A stretch of DNA of 64,000 nt from Micromonospora zamorensis (GTDB lineage: Bacteria; Actinomycetota; Actinomycetes; Mycobacteriales; Micromonosporaceae), in assembly GCF_900090275.1 (NCBI RefSeq), contig NZ_LT607755.1, positions 1,178,001 through 1,242,000 of the forward strand, given 5' to 3'. This document shows positions 38,388 through 51,557 of this stretch, one piece after another. A model generated the notes under the pieces. It did no database searches and was not told the DNA's origin. It worked only from the letters and a program-made list of their open reading frames with translations. The translations under genes and the position numbers were made by a program. The first letter of the stretch is position 1. Each line of letters starts with the position of its first letter.

Positions 38388-39212
38388 TCAGTCCTTGACG
38401 GCGCCGGCGGTCACGCCCATCGAGACGTACCGCTGGGCCAGGATCAGCAGCGCGGCGGCCGGGATGGAGGCGACGACGGCGGTGGCCATGATGGCGTTCC
38501 ACTGCTGGTTGTTGTTGCCGATGTAGTGGTAGATGCCGAGGGTGATCGGCTGGTGGTCGCCGCCGCCGGCGAGGGTCGAGGCGAAGATGAAGTCCGACCA
38601 GGACCACAGGAACGCGAACAGCGACACCGTGACGATCGAGTTGCGGCTCACCGGCAGCACGACCGACCAGAAGGTCCGCAGCCGGCCAGCGCCGTCGACC
38701 ACGGCCGCCTGGAGCAGCTCGTCGGGAATTCCGGACATGAAGGCTGTGAAGATCAGTACGCCGAACGGCACCGCGAGTGTCGTGTCGGCCAGGATCAGGC
38801 CGGGCAGCGTGTTGAGGATGCCGAGGGTGAGATAGATGGCGTAGAAGCCCATCGCCATGATGATCCCCGGGATCATCTGCGCGATCAGCAGCACGAAGCT
38901 CAGCGCCGGGCCGCCGGGCGGTCGGAGCTTCGCCAGCGCGTACCCGGCGGGAGCGGCCAGCGCCACGGTCAGCACCACAGTGCCGAGGCCGACCAGGAAG
39001 CTGGTCCCGAGGTACGGCAGTTGCTGGTCGAGCACCGCCCGGTAGCCGTCCAACGTGCCGTTGGTCGGGATCAGGTGCGGGGGACTGGCCCGCATGTCCC
39101 GGTCCCGGGTGAACGACACGTTGATCATCCAGTAGACGGGGAAGAGCATCAGCCCGGTCAGCACCAGACCGACACCGGTCTTCCACCAGGCCCGAGGCGA
39201 TGATGTGGTCAT
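38388..39212 (-). CDS. Carbohydrate ABC transporter permease (MalG type)
   Basis: A 274-residue permease with six membrane helices. The conserved cytoplasmic loop after helix 4 is GIPDELLQAAVVDGAGRLRT (EAA-type motif). The start ATG overlaps the stop of the other permease (ATGA). It forms the membrane channel with the gene upstream; the ATPase is not in the operon. Confidence 0.93.
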   Translation of the reverse strand: MTTSSPRAWWKTGVGLVLTGLMLFPVYWMINVSFTRDRDMRASPPHLIPTNGTLDGYRAVLDQQLPYLGTSFLVGLGTVVLTVALAAPAGYALAKLRPPGGPALSFVLLIAQMIPGIIMAMGFYAIYLTLGILNTLPGLILADTTLAVPFGVLIFTAFMSGIPDELLQAAVVDGAGRLRTFWSVVLPVSRNSIVTVSLFAFLWSWSDFIFASTLAGGGDHQPITLGIYHYIGNNNQQWNAIMATAVVASIPAAALLILAQRYVSMGVTAGAVKD

Positions 39213-40180
39213 CGTAGGTGCTGCCTTCGCTCGATCCGGATGTAGACGAGCCCGGCGATCAGGGCCATCACGATGAGCAGGTTGCCGACGGCCGCGCCCG
39301 GACCGAACTCGGGCAGGAGGTTGCCGAAGCCGAGGCGGTACGACCAGGTCGCGAGCGTGGCCGAGGAGCCGGTCGGCCCGCCTCTGGTCATGATCCAGAC
39401 GATGTCGAAGACCTTCAGTGTGTAGATCAACCCCAGCAACAGCGTGATCGCGGAGACGGGGCGCAGCAACGGGAAGGTGATCGACCAGAACCGCTGCCAT
39501 CCTGTCGCGCCGTCCAGCGCCGACGCCTCGTACATCTCGGTGGGGATCGCCTGTAGGCCGCTGTAGAGCACCACCAGGTTGAACGGGATGCCGATCCAGA
39601 TGTTCGCGATGATCACCGAGGTGAGTGACCAGCCCGGCGAGGTGAGCCAGTTGACCGGGTCGATGCCGACGACACCGAGCGCGGCGTTGACCAGCCCCGA
39701 GTCGCTGTTGAGCAGCCACGACCAGGTCGACGCCGACACGATCAGTGGCAGCAGCCACGGTACGAGGATCAGCGCCCGCAGCGTGCGCGACAGCGGGAAG
39801 TGCTGGTGGAAGAAGAGGGCCAGGGCCATGCCGATGGTGAACTGGAAGGCGAGCGACGCGGCGGTGAAGACCACTGTGTGCGTCAGCGTCGGCCCGAAGG
39901 CCGGGTCGGTCAGCACGGTCCGGTAGTTGTCCAGGCCGGCGAAGGGCGCGCCGCCCTGCACGAACGAGCGGACGGTGTACTCGCGCAGGCTCAGCTCGAC
40001 GTTGCGGTAGAGCGGGTAGGCGTAGAAGGCCAACAGGTAGATGGTGACGGGTGCCAGGAAGCCCCACGCCGGCCATCGACTGGGCCGGCGGGCACGGGAC
40101 GGGGGAGGCCCGGGTGGGGCGGCCTTCGCCGCCCCACTCTGGTCTCGTGCGGTGGTGGAGCTCTGTGTCATCGGGGGCAT
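39209..40180 (-). CDS. Carbohydrate ABC transporter permease (MalF type)
   Basis: A 323-residue permease with a proline-rich cytoplasmic N-terminus, six membrane helices and the loop AIPTEMYEASALDGATGWQR (EAA motif). It overlaps the following permease by 4 bases and is preceded by the binding-protein gene with an 18-base gap. Start ATG at 40180; an internal ATG at 40171 is equally possible. Confidence 0.93.
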   Translation of the reverse strand: MPPMTQSSTTARDQSGAAKAAPPGPPPSRARRPSRWPAWGFLAPVTIYLLAFYAYPLYRNVELSLREYTVRSFVQGGAPFAGLDNYRTVLTDPAFGPTLTHTVVFTAASLAFQFTIGMALALFFHQHFPLSRTLRALILVPWLLPLIVSASTWSWLLNSDSGLVNAALGVVGIDPVNWLTSPGWSLTSVIIANIWIGIPFNLVVLYSGLQAIPTEMYEASALDGATGWQRFWSITFPLLRPVSAITLLLGLIYTLKVFDIVWIMTRGGPTGSSATLATWSYRLGFGNLLPEFGPGAAVGNLLIVMALIAGLVYIRIERRQHLR

Positions 40181-40198
40181 GGTGTCGGTTCGGCGTGC

Positions 40199-41437
40199 TT
40201 ACCTGGTCGTGGCGGCGGCCTGCGCGGCGGTCAGCGCCTCGCGTGGCGACTTCCCGCCGCTGAGCGCCGCCTGCACCGCGGTCCACAGCGATTCGGAGAT
40301 CTTCGGATACTTCGTGCCGAGGTTGTCGCCGGTGCGGCCCTTGGCCGCTCGGACCGCCTCGACCCACACCTTGAGCTTGGGGTCCGCGGTGGCCTGTCGA
40401 TCCTGGACGGCGGCGACGGGCGCGACGTAGGAGAGCGTGGTGTCGGTGGTGAGGAGGTTGTCGGCGTTGGTCAGGCAGGCGACGAGCTTCTGCGACGTGT
40501 CGTACCGACCGGTGTTCTTCTGCACCGGGATGGAGACGAACTCACCGCCGGTGGGCGCGGGGGCCGGGCCACCCGCGCTGGCCGGGATCGCGATGGTGCC
40601 GTACGAGAAACCGAGCTTCTCCGCGTTGGCCAGCTGCCAGGTGCCGTTCTCGGCGAACGCGTAATCGCCGGTGGCGAACTCCTGCCAACTCGTGGTCTGG
40701 GTGTTGTTGATGACGGAGTTGGGGGCGTGGCCCTGCTTGAGCCAGTCCGTCCAGAGCGTCAGCGCGGACACCGCCTGCGGCGAGTCCAGAGTGGTCAGTT
40801 GGGCTCCCGATCCCCAGAACCAGGGCAGGAACTGGAAGCTGCCCTCCTCGGTGCCGATGGCCGAGAACGTGATGCCCTTCTTTCCCTTGGCCTTGACCGT
40901 GGTCAGTGCCGCGGTCAGGGACGTCCAGTCCTTGATCGTGGCCGGGTCGACGCCGGCGGCGGTCAGCAGATCCTTGTTGTAATAGAGGGCAAGTGTGTTC
41001 GCCCCGATCGGCACTCCGTACGTCCGGCCCTCGCTCTGGCCGGCGCCGAGCAGGTTCTTCTCCATGGCCGAGACGTCCAGCTTGTTGTCGTCGGTGGTGG
41101 TGAGGGCGCCGGCCTCGGCCAGTGTCGAGATCACCGGGTTGTCCACGATCAGCACGTCCGGCGAGTTGCCCTGCTGGGCGGCGAGCAGCGCCTTGTTGGT
41201 CAGGTCGGTGGTGTCGTAGCCGGTCCGCTCGACCGTCGCCCCGGCGGAGGTGCCGCACTTCTTGAGCAGCGTGACCCAGTCGGAGTCGTCGGCGAACTGC
41301 GGGTACGGGTCCCAGACGACGTAGGCGCCGCCTTCGGCGGGGTCGTCGGTGGACGACGAGCAGGCGCTGCCCGCCGCTGCGGCGAGCGCCATCACGACAA
41401 CGGCGGCCACGCGCCGCCGACGACTGAGTCCTGTCAT
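40199..41437 (-). CDS. Extracellular sugar-binding lipoprotein of an ABC importer
   Basis: A 412-residue solute-binding protein. A twin-arginine-rich start (SRRRRVAAVVVMALAAAAGS) leads to a lipobox ending in Ala-Cys at about residue 25. Further features are YVVWDPYPQFADDSDWVTLL, PDVLIVDNP, GKKGITFSAIGTEEGSFQFL and WQEFATGDYAFAENGTW, all standard for the MalE-like family. GAGG lies 7 bases before the ATG. It is the first gene of the importer/GH63 operon, behind a double palindrome promoter. Confidence 0.93.
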   Translation of the reverse strand: MTGLSRRRRVAAVVVMALAAAAGSACSSSTDDPAEGGAYVVWDPYPQFADDSDWVTLLKKCGTSAGATVERTGYDTTDLTNKALLAAQQGNSPDVLIVDNPVISTLAEAGALTTTDDNKLDVSAMEKNLLGAGQSEGRTYGVPIGANTLALYYNKDLLTAAGVDPATIKDWTSLTAALTTVKAKGKKGITFSAIGTEEGSFQFLPWFWGSGAQLTTLDSPQAVSALTLWTDWLKQGHAPNSVINNTQTTSWQEFATGDYAFAENGTWQLANAEKLGFSYGTIAIPASAGGPAPAPTGGEFVSIPVQKNTGRYDTSQKLVACLTNADNLLTTDTTLSYVAPVAAVQDRQATADPKLKVWVEAVRAAKGRTGDNLGTKYPKISESLWTAVQAALSGGKSPREALTAAQAAATTR

Positions 41438-41514
41438 GTGTTGCCTCACTTCAAGTCGATCGTCAGGTGGGGTGTGCGGGTGACCGTCGCGGGCCGGACC
41501 CAGTCCGACCATGA

Positions 41515-41575
41515 GGCGAACCGATTCGCCGAATCGGTTCGCCCGAAGATAGGTCTGTCCACACCTGCGGGTCAA
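41515..41575 (-). promoter_or_regulatory. Importer operon promoter with double LacI-type operator
   Basis: Minus-strand TTGACC (41575-41570), an 18-base spacer and TATCTT (41551-41546). Three bases beyond the -10 begins a 29-base perfect inverted repeat, two 14-base arms (GGCGAACCGATTCG and its complement) around one base (41515-41543). It contains two overlapping copies of the GCGAATCGATTCGC-type site with one or two changes. Confidence 0.7.
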
Positions 41576-41637
41576 GGGATCGGCCAGCCCATCGGGGACC
41601 TGGGCGGAAACGCCAGCTTCATCGGGTCTTCACTTCA

Positions 41638-41686
41638 TTGACACAGATCAGTCCCCGGTCCTACGATCCGTGCGAATCGATTCGCA
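41638..41686 (+). promoter_or_regulatory. Promoter with LacI-type operator before the GH-A gene
   Basis: TTGACA at 41638-41643, N18, TACGAT at 41662-41667. A perfect 16-base palindrome TGCGAATCGATTCGCA (41671-41686) covers the predicted start site. Confidence 0.75.
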
Positions 41687-41734
41687 AGTGCTGCCTCCGG
41701 AGAGCGTCCCCCGCGCCCCACCAAGGAGCCGCCC

Positions 41735-43570
41735 GTGAAAACCCCGTCCCGCGGCAGGTCAGACCGAGCCCGTGCGCTCGTCGCCCGACTCGTGGTCGGC
41801 CTGCTCGCCGCCGCTGCCGCCGTAACCGTCGTCCCGTCCCCGGCCCAGGCAGCGAATGAGTCGATCAGCGTCGACTTCTCCGCGACCAGCGGCACGCCGA
41901 CCTACCGTGCATCCGGCTGGATCTACGGCATGACCGAGAACGCCAGCGGCCCGGCTGACCACTTCTACCGAGACGTCAAGTTCCAGTACATGCGCGCCGG
42001 TGGCGCACAGCTTCCCGGCAGCGGCTGGGTCGGTGGCACCTACGACCGGCGGTGGAACTCCACAGTCGCCCAGGCCCGTCGGACCACGGCCCTCGGTGGG
42101 AAGTTCATCATCCTGCCGCACGACCTGTGGGGCGCCGACGGTGCCGGCATCTCCCGCTTCCCCGGCGACAACGGCAACTGGACCGACTACGACAACTTCC
42201 TGACCCGCCTCATCAGCGACGTCCGGGCGTCCGGGCTGTCCGTGCAGTGGGACATCTGGAACGAACCCAACATCACCATCTTCTGGAACCGTCCGATCTC
42301 GCAGTACCTCGAACTGTGGCGCCGCACCTACCAGCGCATCCGAGCGGAGTTCCCCAGCCAGCTCATCGTCGGGCCGAGCTGTGCCTGCGTGCCGTCGACG
42401 ACGCACACCTTCTGGAACCAGTACCTGGACTTCGTCCGCTCGACCAACACCGTGCCGGACATCATCAGCTGGCACTCGCTGCCGGGAGACCCGGTCGCCA
42501 ACGTCGCCGCCGCCAACGCCACCCTCGACCCGCGCGGCATCGCCCACCCGCGGCCGTACCAGATCAACGAGTACGGCGCCCCCGACGAGCAGAACCCGGC
42601 CGACGGCGCCTGGTACATCGCGCGCCTGGAGCGGGCCCGGGCGGACGGCCTCCGGGCGAACTGGGCCAGCGGCGGCAGCCTGCACAACGACCTCGGCAAC
42701 CTGCTGATCCGCAACTCGGCCGGTCAGCACCAGCCCAGGGGCGAGTGGTGGGCCTACCGCTTCTACGCCTCGCAGGCCGGGCAGATCGTCGCGGTGACCC
42801 CCAGCCAGTCCTACGACGCGTACGCCACCAGGGCGACCGGCGCGGCGAAGGTGCTGGTCGGTGGTGGTCGTACCACAGGGAACCTGACCGTCAACCTGCA
42901 ACGCCTGGACACCACCAGCGGCATCGTGCAGAACAACCAGGTCCGGGTCCTCACCCAGCGCATTCCCCACAACGGCGGCGGCGCCGTGCAGGGGCCGGTC
43001 ACCGTCTCGAACAGCGTGGTCGGCGTCTCCAACAACAACGTCACAGTGACAGTGCCGTACGCCAACCAGACCGACACCTACACGGTCACCCTGCTACCGC
43101 CGTCGGACGGCGGCTTCCAGTCGGTGGCGGTGGCCCAGCACTCGCAGCAGTGCCTGGACAACCCCAACCTGAGCACCGCCGACGGCACGGTCCAGCAGCA
43201 GTTCTACTGCGAGGGCGGTGATCAGCAGCTCTGGAACTTCCGCCCGGTCGCCGGGGTGGCCAACACCTACACGGTGATCAACCAGCAGAGCGGCAAGTGC
43301 CTCGACGTCAGTGGCGTGTCCACCGCCGACGGCGCGGCCGTGCACCAGTGGACCTGCCTGAACGGCACCAACCAGCAGTTCACCCTGCGCAAGGTGACCT
43401 ACTCGGGCAACGACTCGCACGACTACCAACTCGTCGCCCGGCACAGCGGCAAGTGCGTCGACGTCAGCACGGTTTCCACGGCGGCGCGGGCGCCGGTCCA
43501 CCAGTGGACCTGCATCGGAGCCGGCCAGGGCAACCCGCTGAACCAGACGTGGCGGGTCCTGGGCCGGTAG
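41735..43570 (+). CDS. Secreted clan GH-A glycosidase (GH39-like) with CBM13
   Basis: A 611-residue secreted protein. The signal peptide cleaves near AQA/A (residue 39). The catalytic domain (about 45-430) has the clan GH-A retaining pair, acid/base Glu177 in WDIWNEPN and nucleophile Glu279 in YQINEYG. It resembles GH39 (xylosidases, arabinosidases and relatives), but the family call is tentative. A CBM13 trefoil follows (about 440-611) with three Gly-Lys-Cys-Leu/Val-Asp repeats. The GTG start has AAGGAG just upstream. The promoter carries the LacI palindrome. Confidence 0.75.
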   Translation: MKTPSRGRSDRARALVARLVVGLLAAAAAVTVVPSPAQAANESISVDFSATSGTPTYRASGWIYGMTENASGPADHFYRDVKFQYMRAGGAQLPGSGWVGGTYDRRWNSTVAQARRTTALGGKFIILPHDLWGADGAGISRFPGDNGNWTDYDNFLTRLISDVRASGLSVQWDIWNEPNITIFWNRPISQYLELWRRTYQRIRAEFPSQLIVGPSCACVPSTTHTFWNQYLDFVRSTNTVPDIISWHSLPGDPVANVAAANATLDPRGIAHPRPYQINEYGAPDEQNPADGAWYIARLERARADGLRANWASGGSLHNDLGNLLIRNSAGQHQPRGEWWAYRFYASQAGQIVAVTPSQSYDAYATRATGAAKVLVGGGRTTGNLTVNLQRLDTTSGIVQNNQVRVLTQRIPHNGGGAVQGPVTVSNSVVGVSNNNVTVTVPYANQTDTYTVTLLPPSDGGFQSVAVAQHSQQCLDNPNLSTADGTVQQQFYCEGGDQQLWNFRPVAGVANTYTVINQQSGKCLDVSGVSTADGAAVHQWTCLNGTNQQFTLRKVTYSGNDSHDYQLVARHSGKCVDVSTVSTAARAPVHQWTCIGAGQGNPLNQTWRVLGR

Positions 43571-43637
43571 GCGTCTCGGGGGAGGTGAGGCGCTGGCTGT
43601 CCGCCCACCGGCAGCGCTCACCAGAGACACACATTTA

Positions 43638-45336
<1,699 letters not shown>

Positions 45337-45351
45337 CCATGCCGGAACGAT

Positions 45352-45391
45352 CCGTGCGCCGGTCACCACCGAAGTGGTGACCGGCGCACGG
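45352..45391. terminator. Strong bidirectional terminator
   Basis: A perfect 18-bp stem with a CGAA tetraloop (arms 45352-45369 and 45374-45391). It lies between the convergent GH54 and esterase genes, 16 and 23 bases from their stops, so it probably serves both strands. Confidence 0.9.
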
Positions 45392-45413
45392 CCTCGTCGG
45401 GCGTCGGCTGGTG

Positions 45414-46748
45414 TCAGGAGACCGCGCAGGATGCGCCGTTGAGGGTGACCGCGCTGGGCTTGGCGGTGTTACCAGAGTGCGTGGCCTGGAAGCCGATCGT
45501 CACCGACCCGTTGGCGGGGATGCCGGCGTTGTAGGCGACGTTTTTGGCAGTCACCTGCCCGGAGCTCGGGGAGTAGGAGGCGTTCCAACCTGAGGTGATG
45601 GTCTGCCCGGAGGGCAGGGTGAAGACCAGGGACCAGCCGTTGACGGCGGTGGTGCCGGTGTTGGTGACGGTGATGTTCTCGGTCAGGCCGGTGTTCCAGG
45701 CGTTGATGGCGACTGTCACACCGCAGGCGCCGGGAGCCGGCGGCGGTGTGGTCGGGGGCGGCGTCGTCGGGGGCGGCGTGGTCGGCGGCGGGGTCGTCGG
45801 GGGCGGCGTCGTCGGGTTGGTCAGGCCGAAGAACTGGATGGCGGACGCGGCCATGCCGCCGGAGGGCAGGCTGTGCCCGGCGCCCTGGATGCTGTACGCC
45901 TCGACCTGGACGGTGCCGCTGGTGTCGGCGTACCTCCGCCGGTTCCAGTTGGCCTGGGGAGTGTCGGTGGAGGTCGGTGTCTGGCTCAACCCGAACACGT
46001 TGGTCCACTGCTCGATCGTCTCGGTCAACAACGAGTACGGCACGAGGGTGTCGTTGGTGCCGTGCCACAGCTGCACGGGCGGGCGGGGGCCGGAATAGCC
46101 GGGGTACGCCTGGCGCACCGCGTCACCCCACTGCTGCGGGGTCCGGTTCATGGCACCGCCGGTGCACTGACTGCTGGTGGGTGGGAAGTCCGCCGCGTTG
46201 GCGAAGCAGTTGTACGGCACCCCCATGAACGCCGCGCCGGCCTTGAACAGGTCGGGATAGAGGGCGAGCATGTGGTTGGTCATCATGCCGCCGGACGAGC
46301 TGCCGGTGGCGTAGACGCGGTCCGGGTCGGCGGCGTACTGCTGTTGGACGTGCCGGACCATCGAGACGATCGACACCGGGTCGCTGCCACCGCCGCGGCG
46401 CTTGGCAGCGTCCGACCAGACGTCGAAGCAGTTGCCGAAGCCGGCCTGCTGGGTCGCGGACGGGTAGATCACGATGAACCCGTACCGGTCGGCGAGGCTG
46501 GCGAACTCGCTGCCGGAATAGAAGCCGGGGCCCGACCCGCCGCAGCCGTGCATGGCCACCACGGTGGCCGGCCTGGCCGGGCGGTTGTCCGGCACGTAGA
46601 CGTGCATGCGCATCCGGCCCGGGTTGTCGCCGAAGCTGGTGACCTCGGTCAGCGACGCCGCGTACGCGGGTCGGATCGCGGGGACCACCAGGCCGGCAGC
46701 CACCAGTGTCATGGCGAGGGCGAGCAGCAGTTTCCTTCTGGTTCTCAA
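45414..46748 (-). CDS. Secreted CE1-type esterase (feruloyl / acetylxylan, PHB-depolymerase-like) with CBM2
   Basis: A 444-residue secreted esterase. The TTG start at 46748 has GAAGGAG 7-8 bases upstream and gives a clean signal peptide (MRTRRKLLLALAMTLVAAGL, cleavage near AYA/A). The esterase domain has VVAMHGCGGSGPG (oxyanion), GSSSGG (Ser151) and HGTNDTLVPY (Asp). A four-fold PTTPPP linker leads to a CBM2 (about 345-444) with WNTGLTENITVTN. It removes feruloyl or acetyl groups from xylan. It is divergent from the PaaX gene. Confidence 0.85.
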   Translation of the reverse strand: MRTRRKLLLALAMTLVAAGLVVPAIRPAYAASLTEVTSFGDNPGRMRMHVYVPDNRPARPATVVAMHGCGGSGPGFYSGSEFASLADRYGFIVIYPSATQQAGFGNCFDVWSDAAKRRGGGSDPVSIVSMVRHVQQQYAADPDRVYATGSSSGGMMTNHMLALYPDLFKAGAAFMGVPYNCFANAADFPPTSSQCTGGAMNRTPQQWGDAVRQAYPGYSGPRPPVQLWHGTNDTLVPYSLLTETIEQWTNVFGLSQTPTSTDTPQANWNRRRYADTSGTVQVEAYSIQGAGHSLPSGGMAASAIQFFGLTNPTTPPPTTPPPTTPPPTTPPPTTPPPAPGACGVTVAINAWNTGLTENITVTNTGTTAVNGWSLVFTLPSGQTITSGWNASYSPSSGQVTAKNVAYNAGIPANGSVTIGFQATHSGNTAKPSAVTLNGASCAVS

Positions 46749-47015
46749 CGAACGACTCCTTCGGTTGCCTGTGCAGGCTGGGACTGGCTGCGCGGTCCGC
46801 TGGCGGGGACGCCCGACTCCCGCGGGTGATCGCGCGATGCCCGCTGTCTGTGACTCGCCCTGCCCGGCTCCGGACGGCATCGTGTGGCAATTAGTGTTCC
46901 CCGAGGACCGACAAGTGTCAATCGAAGCCCCTCTATCGAGGGCGGCCACCGCGGCCCGGCTCGGCGGCGGTCCGTCTACAGTCGTCACACCGTCCCTGAG
47001 GAGCACGGAGCGCCT

Positions 47016-48023
47016 GTGGCAAGCCCGTTCGACATCGACGAGATATATCCGGACGACGGAGACCAGCCACTCCGACTGCCCCGGCGGCAGGTGGGCAACT
47101 CACCCCAGGGAGTCGCGGTGACCCTGCTGGCGGACTACACGCTGCGGACCAGGGCTGCCCTCCCGTCCGCCGCCATCGTGGAGCTGCTCGCCGAGACCGG
47201 TGTGACCACGGCCGGGGCGCGTACCGCGATCAGCCGGCTGGCCCGTCGTGGCGTCCTGGAGGGCAGTCGGCTGGGGCGGCGCAGTTCCTACCGGCTCAGC
47301 CGGGCGGCCGCCGCCAACCTCTCCGCCGGCGGCCACTGGATCATCACCTCCACCACCGCGGCGGCACTGTGGGACGGGTGCTGGACGGTCGTCGCCTTCT
47401 CGCTGCCCCAGGGCCTGAGCACGCAGCGACGGGCCCTGCGCGCCCAGCTCCGCTGGCTCGGATACGCGCCGTTGTACGACGGGTTGTGGATCTCGCCCCG
47501 CGAACTGACCGCTCCTGCTCGGGCCCAGCTCGACCAGCTCACCCACGGTGCTGTCACGGTGTTTCGCGGACGGCAGGTCGCGCTCTACTCGGCCGGTCAC
47601 CGTGCCCCGATCGAGGCCTGGGACGTCGAGGCGATCAGTCGCAGCTACGAGGAGTTCCTCCGGCGCTGGACGCCACTGTTGCCCCCGGTGGCGTCCGGGG
47701 CGGTCGACGGAGCCGCCGCTGTGCGGGCCCGTACCGAGATCATGGACACCTTCCGCCGTTTTCCCGTCCTCGACCCGCAACTGCCCGTGGAACTCCTTCC
47801 GGACGGATGGCTCAGGCGGCCGGCCCGCGAGTTGTTCGCGGCCGTCTACGACGGCCTCGCCGCACCCGCCGAACGACACGTACGGGCGGTCGTCGCCCGT
47901 TTCACCGATGCCGCCCAGCCCGGCATCGAGGCGCACACCACCGCCGACATCCTCGCCGGACTGCGGGTCGACGCGGACCCGGCCCAGCCGGCCCCGGGCG
48001 GCCCGGCCACCGGTTGCCCGTGA
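47016..48023 (+). CDS. PaaX family transcriptional regulator
   Basis: A 335-residue PaaX-like protein. The N-terminal winged helix is RAALPSAAIVELLAETGVTT followed by GARTAISRLARRGVLEGSRL. The PaaX C-terminal domain has WTVVAFSLPQGLSTQRRALR and LRWLGYAPLYDGLWISPREL. PaaX members typically respond to CoA thioesters such as phenylacetyl-CoA; here it sits between an esterase and a xylanase, so it may sense ferulate-derived signals (inference). GTG at 47016 with CGGAG upstream; the preceding divergent region contains GACAAGTGTC at 46910-46919. Confidence 0.85.
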   Translation: MASPFDIDEIYPDDGDQPLRLPRRQVGNSPQGVAVTLLADYTLRTRAALPSAAIVELLAETGVTTAGARTAISRLARRGVLEGSRLGRRSSYRLSRAAAANLSAGGHWIITSTTAAALWDGCWTVVAFSLPQGLSTQRRALRAQLRWLGYAPLYDGLWISPRELTAPARAQLDQLTHGAVTVFRGRQVALYSAGHRAPIEAWDVEAISRSYEEFLRRWTPLLPPVASGAVDGAAAVRARTEIMDTFRRFPVLDPQLPVELLPDGWLRRPARELFAAVYDGLAAPAERHVRAVVARFTDAAQPGIEAHTTADILAGLRVDADPAQPAPGGPATGCP

Positions 48024-49945
<1,922 letters not shown>

Positions 49946-49981
49946 TGACCGCCGCATCTCGCCCGCACCCATCCCCCCAGA

Positions 49982-50012
49982 CGTGCTGACGCCACCACCA
50001 GACGTCGGCACG
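49982..50012 (+). terminator. Hairpin between xylanase and esterase genes
   Basis: CGTGCTGACG and CGTCGGCACG form a 10-bp stem (one G-T pair) with an 11-base loop, 37 bases after the xylanase stop. It may terminate transcription or attenuate read-through to the esterase. Confidence 0.5.
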
Positions 50013-50071
50013 CACGCCAGGGCACCCGCGTGCGTTCTGCTCGTGGATGACCCCGATCGAAGGAGTGGACC

Positions 50072-51457
50072 ATGAAGGCCATCGGTGAGGCTCGTCCCGC
50101 CTCTCCAAGGAGACGTCGCTGGCGGTCAGGCTTGGCCGCAGCGGCGGCCGCGGTCATGGCGGCCAGCACGCTCGTCGCGGTCAACGCGGCCCCCGCCACT
50201 GCGGCGACCGTGGACACCAACGCCTGGTACGTCCTGGTCAATCGCAACAGCGGCAAGGCGTTGGACCTGTACGGCTCGGCCACCAACGACGGCGCACGGA
50301 TCAGCCAGTGGACCCGGAACAACGGCGCGAACCAGCAATGGCAGTTCGTGGACTCCGGGGGAGGCTTCTACCGGCTGAAGTCCCGGCACTCGGGCAAGGT
50401 CCTCGACGTCAGCAACTTCTCGACCGCCGACGGCGGAGCGATCGTGCAGTGGTCCGACCTCAACGGGACCAACCAGCAGTTCCGGCTGGCCGACTCCGAC
50501 GGCGGCCACGTGCGGCTGATCAGCCGGCACAGCGGCAAGGCCGTCGAGGTGCAGGGAGCGTCCACCGCCGACGGTGGCAACATCGTGCAGTACGCCGACT
50601 GGGGTGGCGCCAACCAGCAGTGGCAACTCGTCCCCACGGACAGCGGCAACCCGCCGCCGACAGGCGGCAGCGGGTGCGGCAAGGCGCCGACGCTCTCCAG
50701 TGGCACGCACACCATCCAGACCAACGGCAAGAGCCGCACCTTCATCCTGCGGGTGCCCGCGAACTACAACAACAGCAACCCGTACCGGCTGATCTTCGCG
50801 TTCCACTGGCGAGGCGGCACCATGCAGGAGATCTCCTCCGGCGGCACGAGCGGGACCCCGTGGTCCTACTACGGGCAGCAGGAGCAGTCGAACAACAGCG
50901 CGATCCTGGTCGCGCCTCAGGGGTTCGGCAACGGCTGGGGCAACGCCGGCGGTGAGGACATCACCTTCGTCGATGACATGATCACCCGGATCGAGAGCAG
51001 CCTCTGCGTCAACCCGAGGCAGCGCTTCGCCCTCGGCTTCAGCTGGGGCGGCGGCATGAGCTACGCCATCGCCTGCGCGCGGCCCACCGTCTTCCGGGCC
51101 GTCGCGGTCATCTCCGGCGGGCAGATCAGCGGGTGCAGCGGCGGCACTCAGCCCATCGCGTACTTCGGGTTGCACGGCATCTCGGACAACGTCCTGAGCA
51201 TCTCCCAGGGGCGGTCGTTGCGGGACACGTTCGTCCGCAACAACGGTTGCACCGCGCAGAACCCGCCCGAGCCGGGCGCGGGCAGCCGCACCCACATCAC
51301 GACCACCTACTCGGGCTGCCGGTCCGGTTACCCGGTGCAGTGGGCGGCGTACGACAACGGTCACATGCCCGGTCCGGTGGACGGCACCTACGCCGAGAGC
51401 GGCATCACGACCTGGACCAAGGGTGAGATCTGGAGGTTCTTCGCGCAGTTCTCCTGA
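50072..51457 (+). CDS. Secreted CE1-type feruloyl esterase with N-terminal CBM13
   Basis: A 461-residue secreted protein. The signal peptide cleaves near ATA/A (residue 45). A CBM13 (about 46-190) is nearly the same as that of the xylanase upstream (both contain [20 protein letters not shown]). The esterase domain (about 200-461) has RLIFAFHWRGGTMQEIS, nucleophile GFSWGG and terminal catalytic HMPGPVDG. The domain resembles FaeC-type feruloyl esterases. GAAGGAG precedes the ATG. It should act with the xylanase on feruloylated xylan. Confidence 0.85.
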   Translation: MKAIGEARPASPRRRRWRSGLAAAAAAVMAASTLVAVNAAPATAATVDTNAWYVLVNRNSGKALDLYGSATNDGARISQWTRNNGANQQWQFVDSGGGFYRLKSRHSGKVLDVSNFSTADGGAIVQWSDLNGTNQQFRLADSDGGHVRLISRHSGKAVEVQGASTADGGNIVQYADWGGANQQWQLVPTDSGNPPPTGGSGCGKAPTLSSGTHTIQTNGKSRTFILRVPANYNNSNPYRLIFAFHWRGGTMQEISSGGTSGTPWSYYGQQEQSNNSAILVAPQGFGNGWGNAGGEDITFVDDMITRIESSLCVNPRQRFALGFSWGGGMSYAIACARPTVFRAVAVISGGQISGCSGGTQPIAYFGLHGISDNVLSISQGRSLRDTFVRNNGCTAQNPPEPGAGSRTHITTTYSGCRSGYPVQWAAYDNGHMPGPVDGTYAESGITTWTKGEIWRFFAQFS

Positions 51458-51489
51458 TCCCGGTCGCCGGCGAGGCCGGCGCTGACATC

Positions 51490-51534
51490 GGCGGTGGCGC
51501 CTGCTCCGAGATCGCGGGAGCAGGCGCTGCCGCC
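51490..51534 (+). terminator. Hairpin terminator after the feruloyl esterase
   Basis: An 18-bp stem with two mismatches (left arm 51490-51507, right arm 51517-51534); the innermost 11 bp, GCGCCTGCTCC / GGAGCAGGCGC, are perfect around a 9-base loop. Confidence 0.75.
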
Positions 51535-51557
51535 CTCAGCGTTGGAGCTGCCGCCCT

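Noticed and set aside
39800..41641. 613-codon plus-strand open frame
   Set aside because: Antisense shadow of the permease and binding-protein genes, glycine/arginine rich.
45730..45815. Short tandem repeat array resembling a CRISPR or minisatellite
   Set aside because: It encodes the PTTPPP linker of the secreted esterase, repeated in 15-base codon units without spacers.
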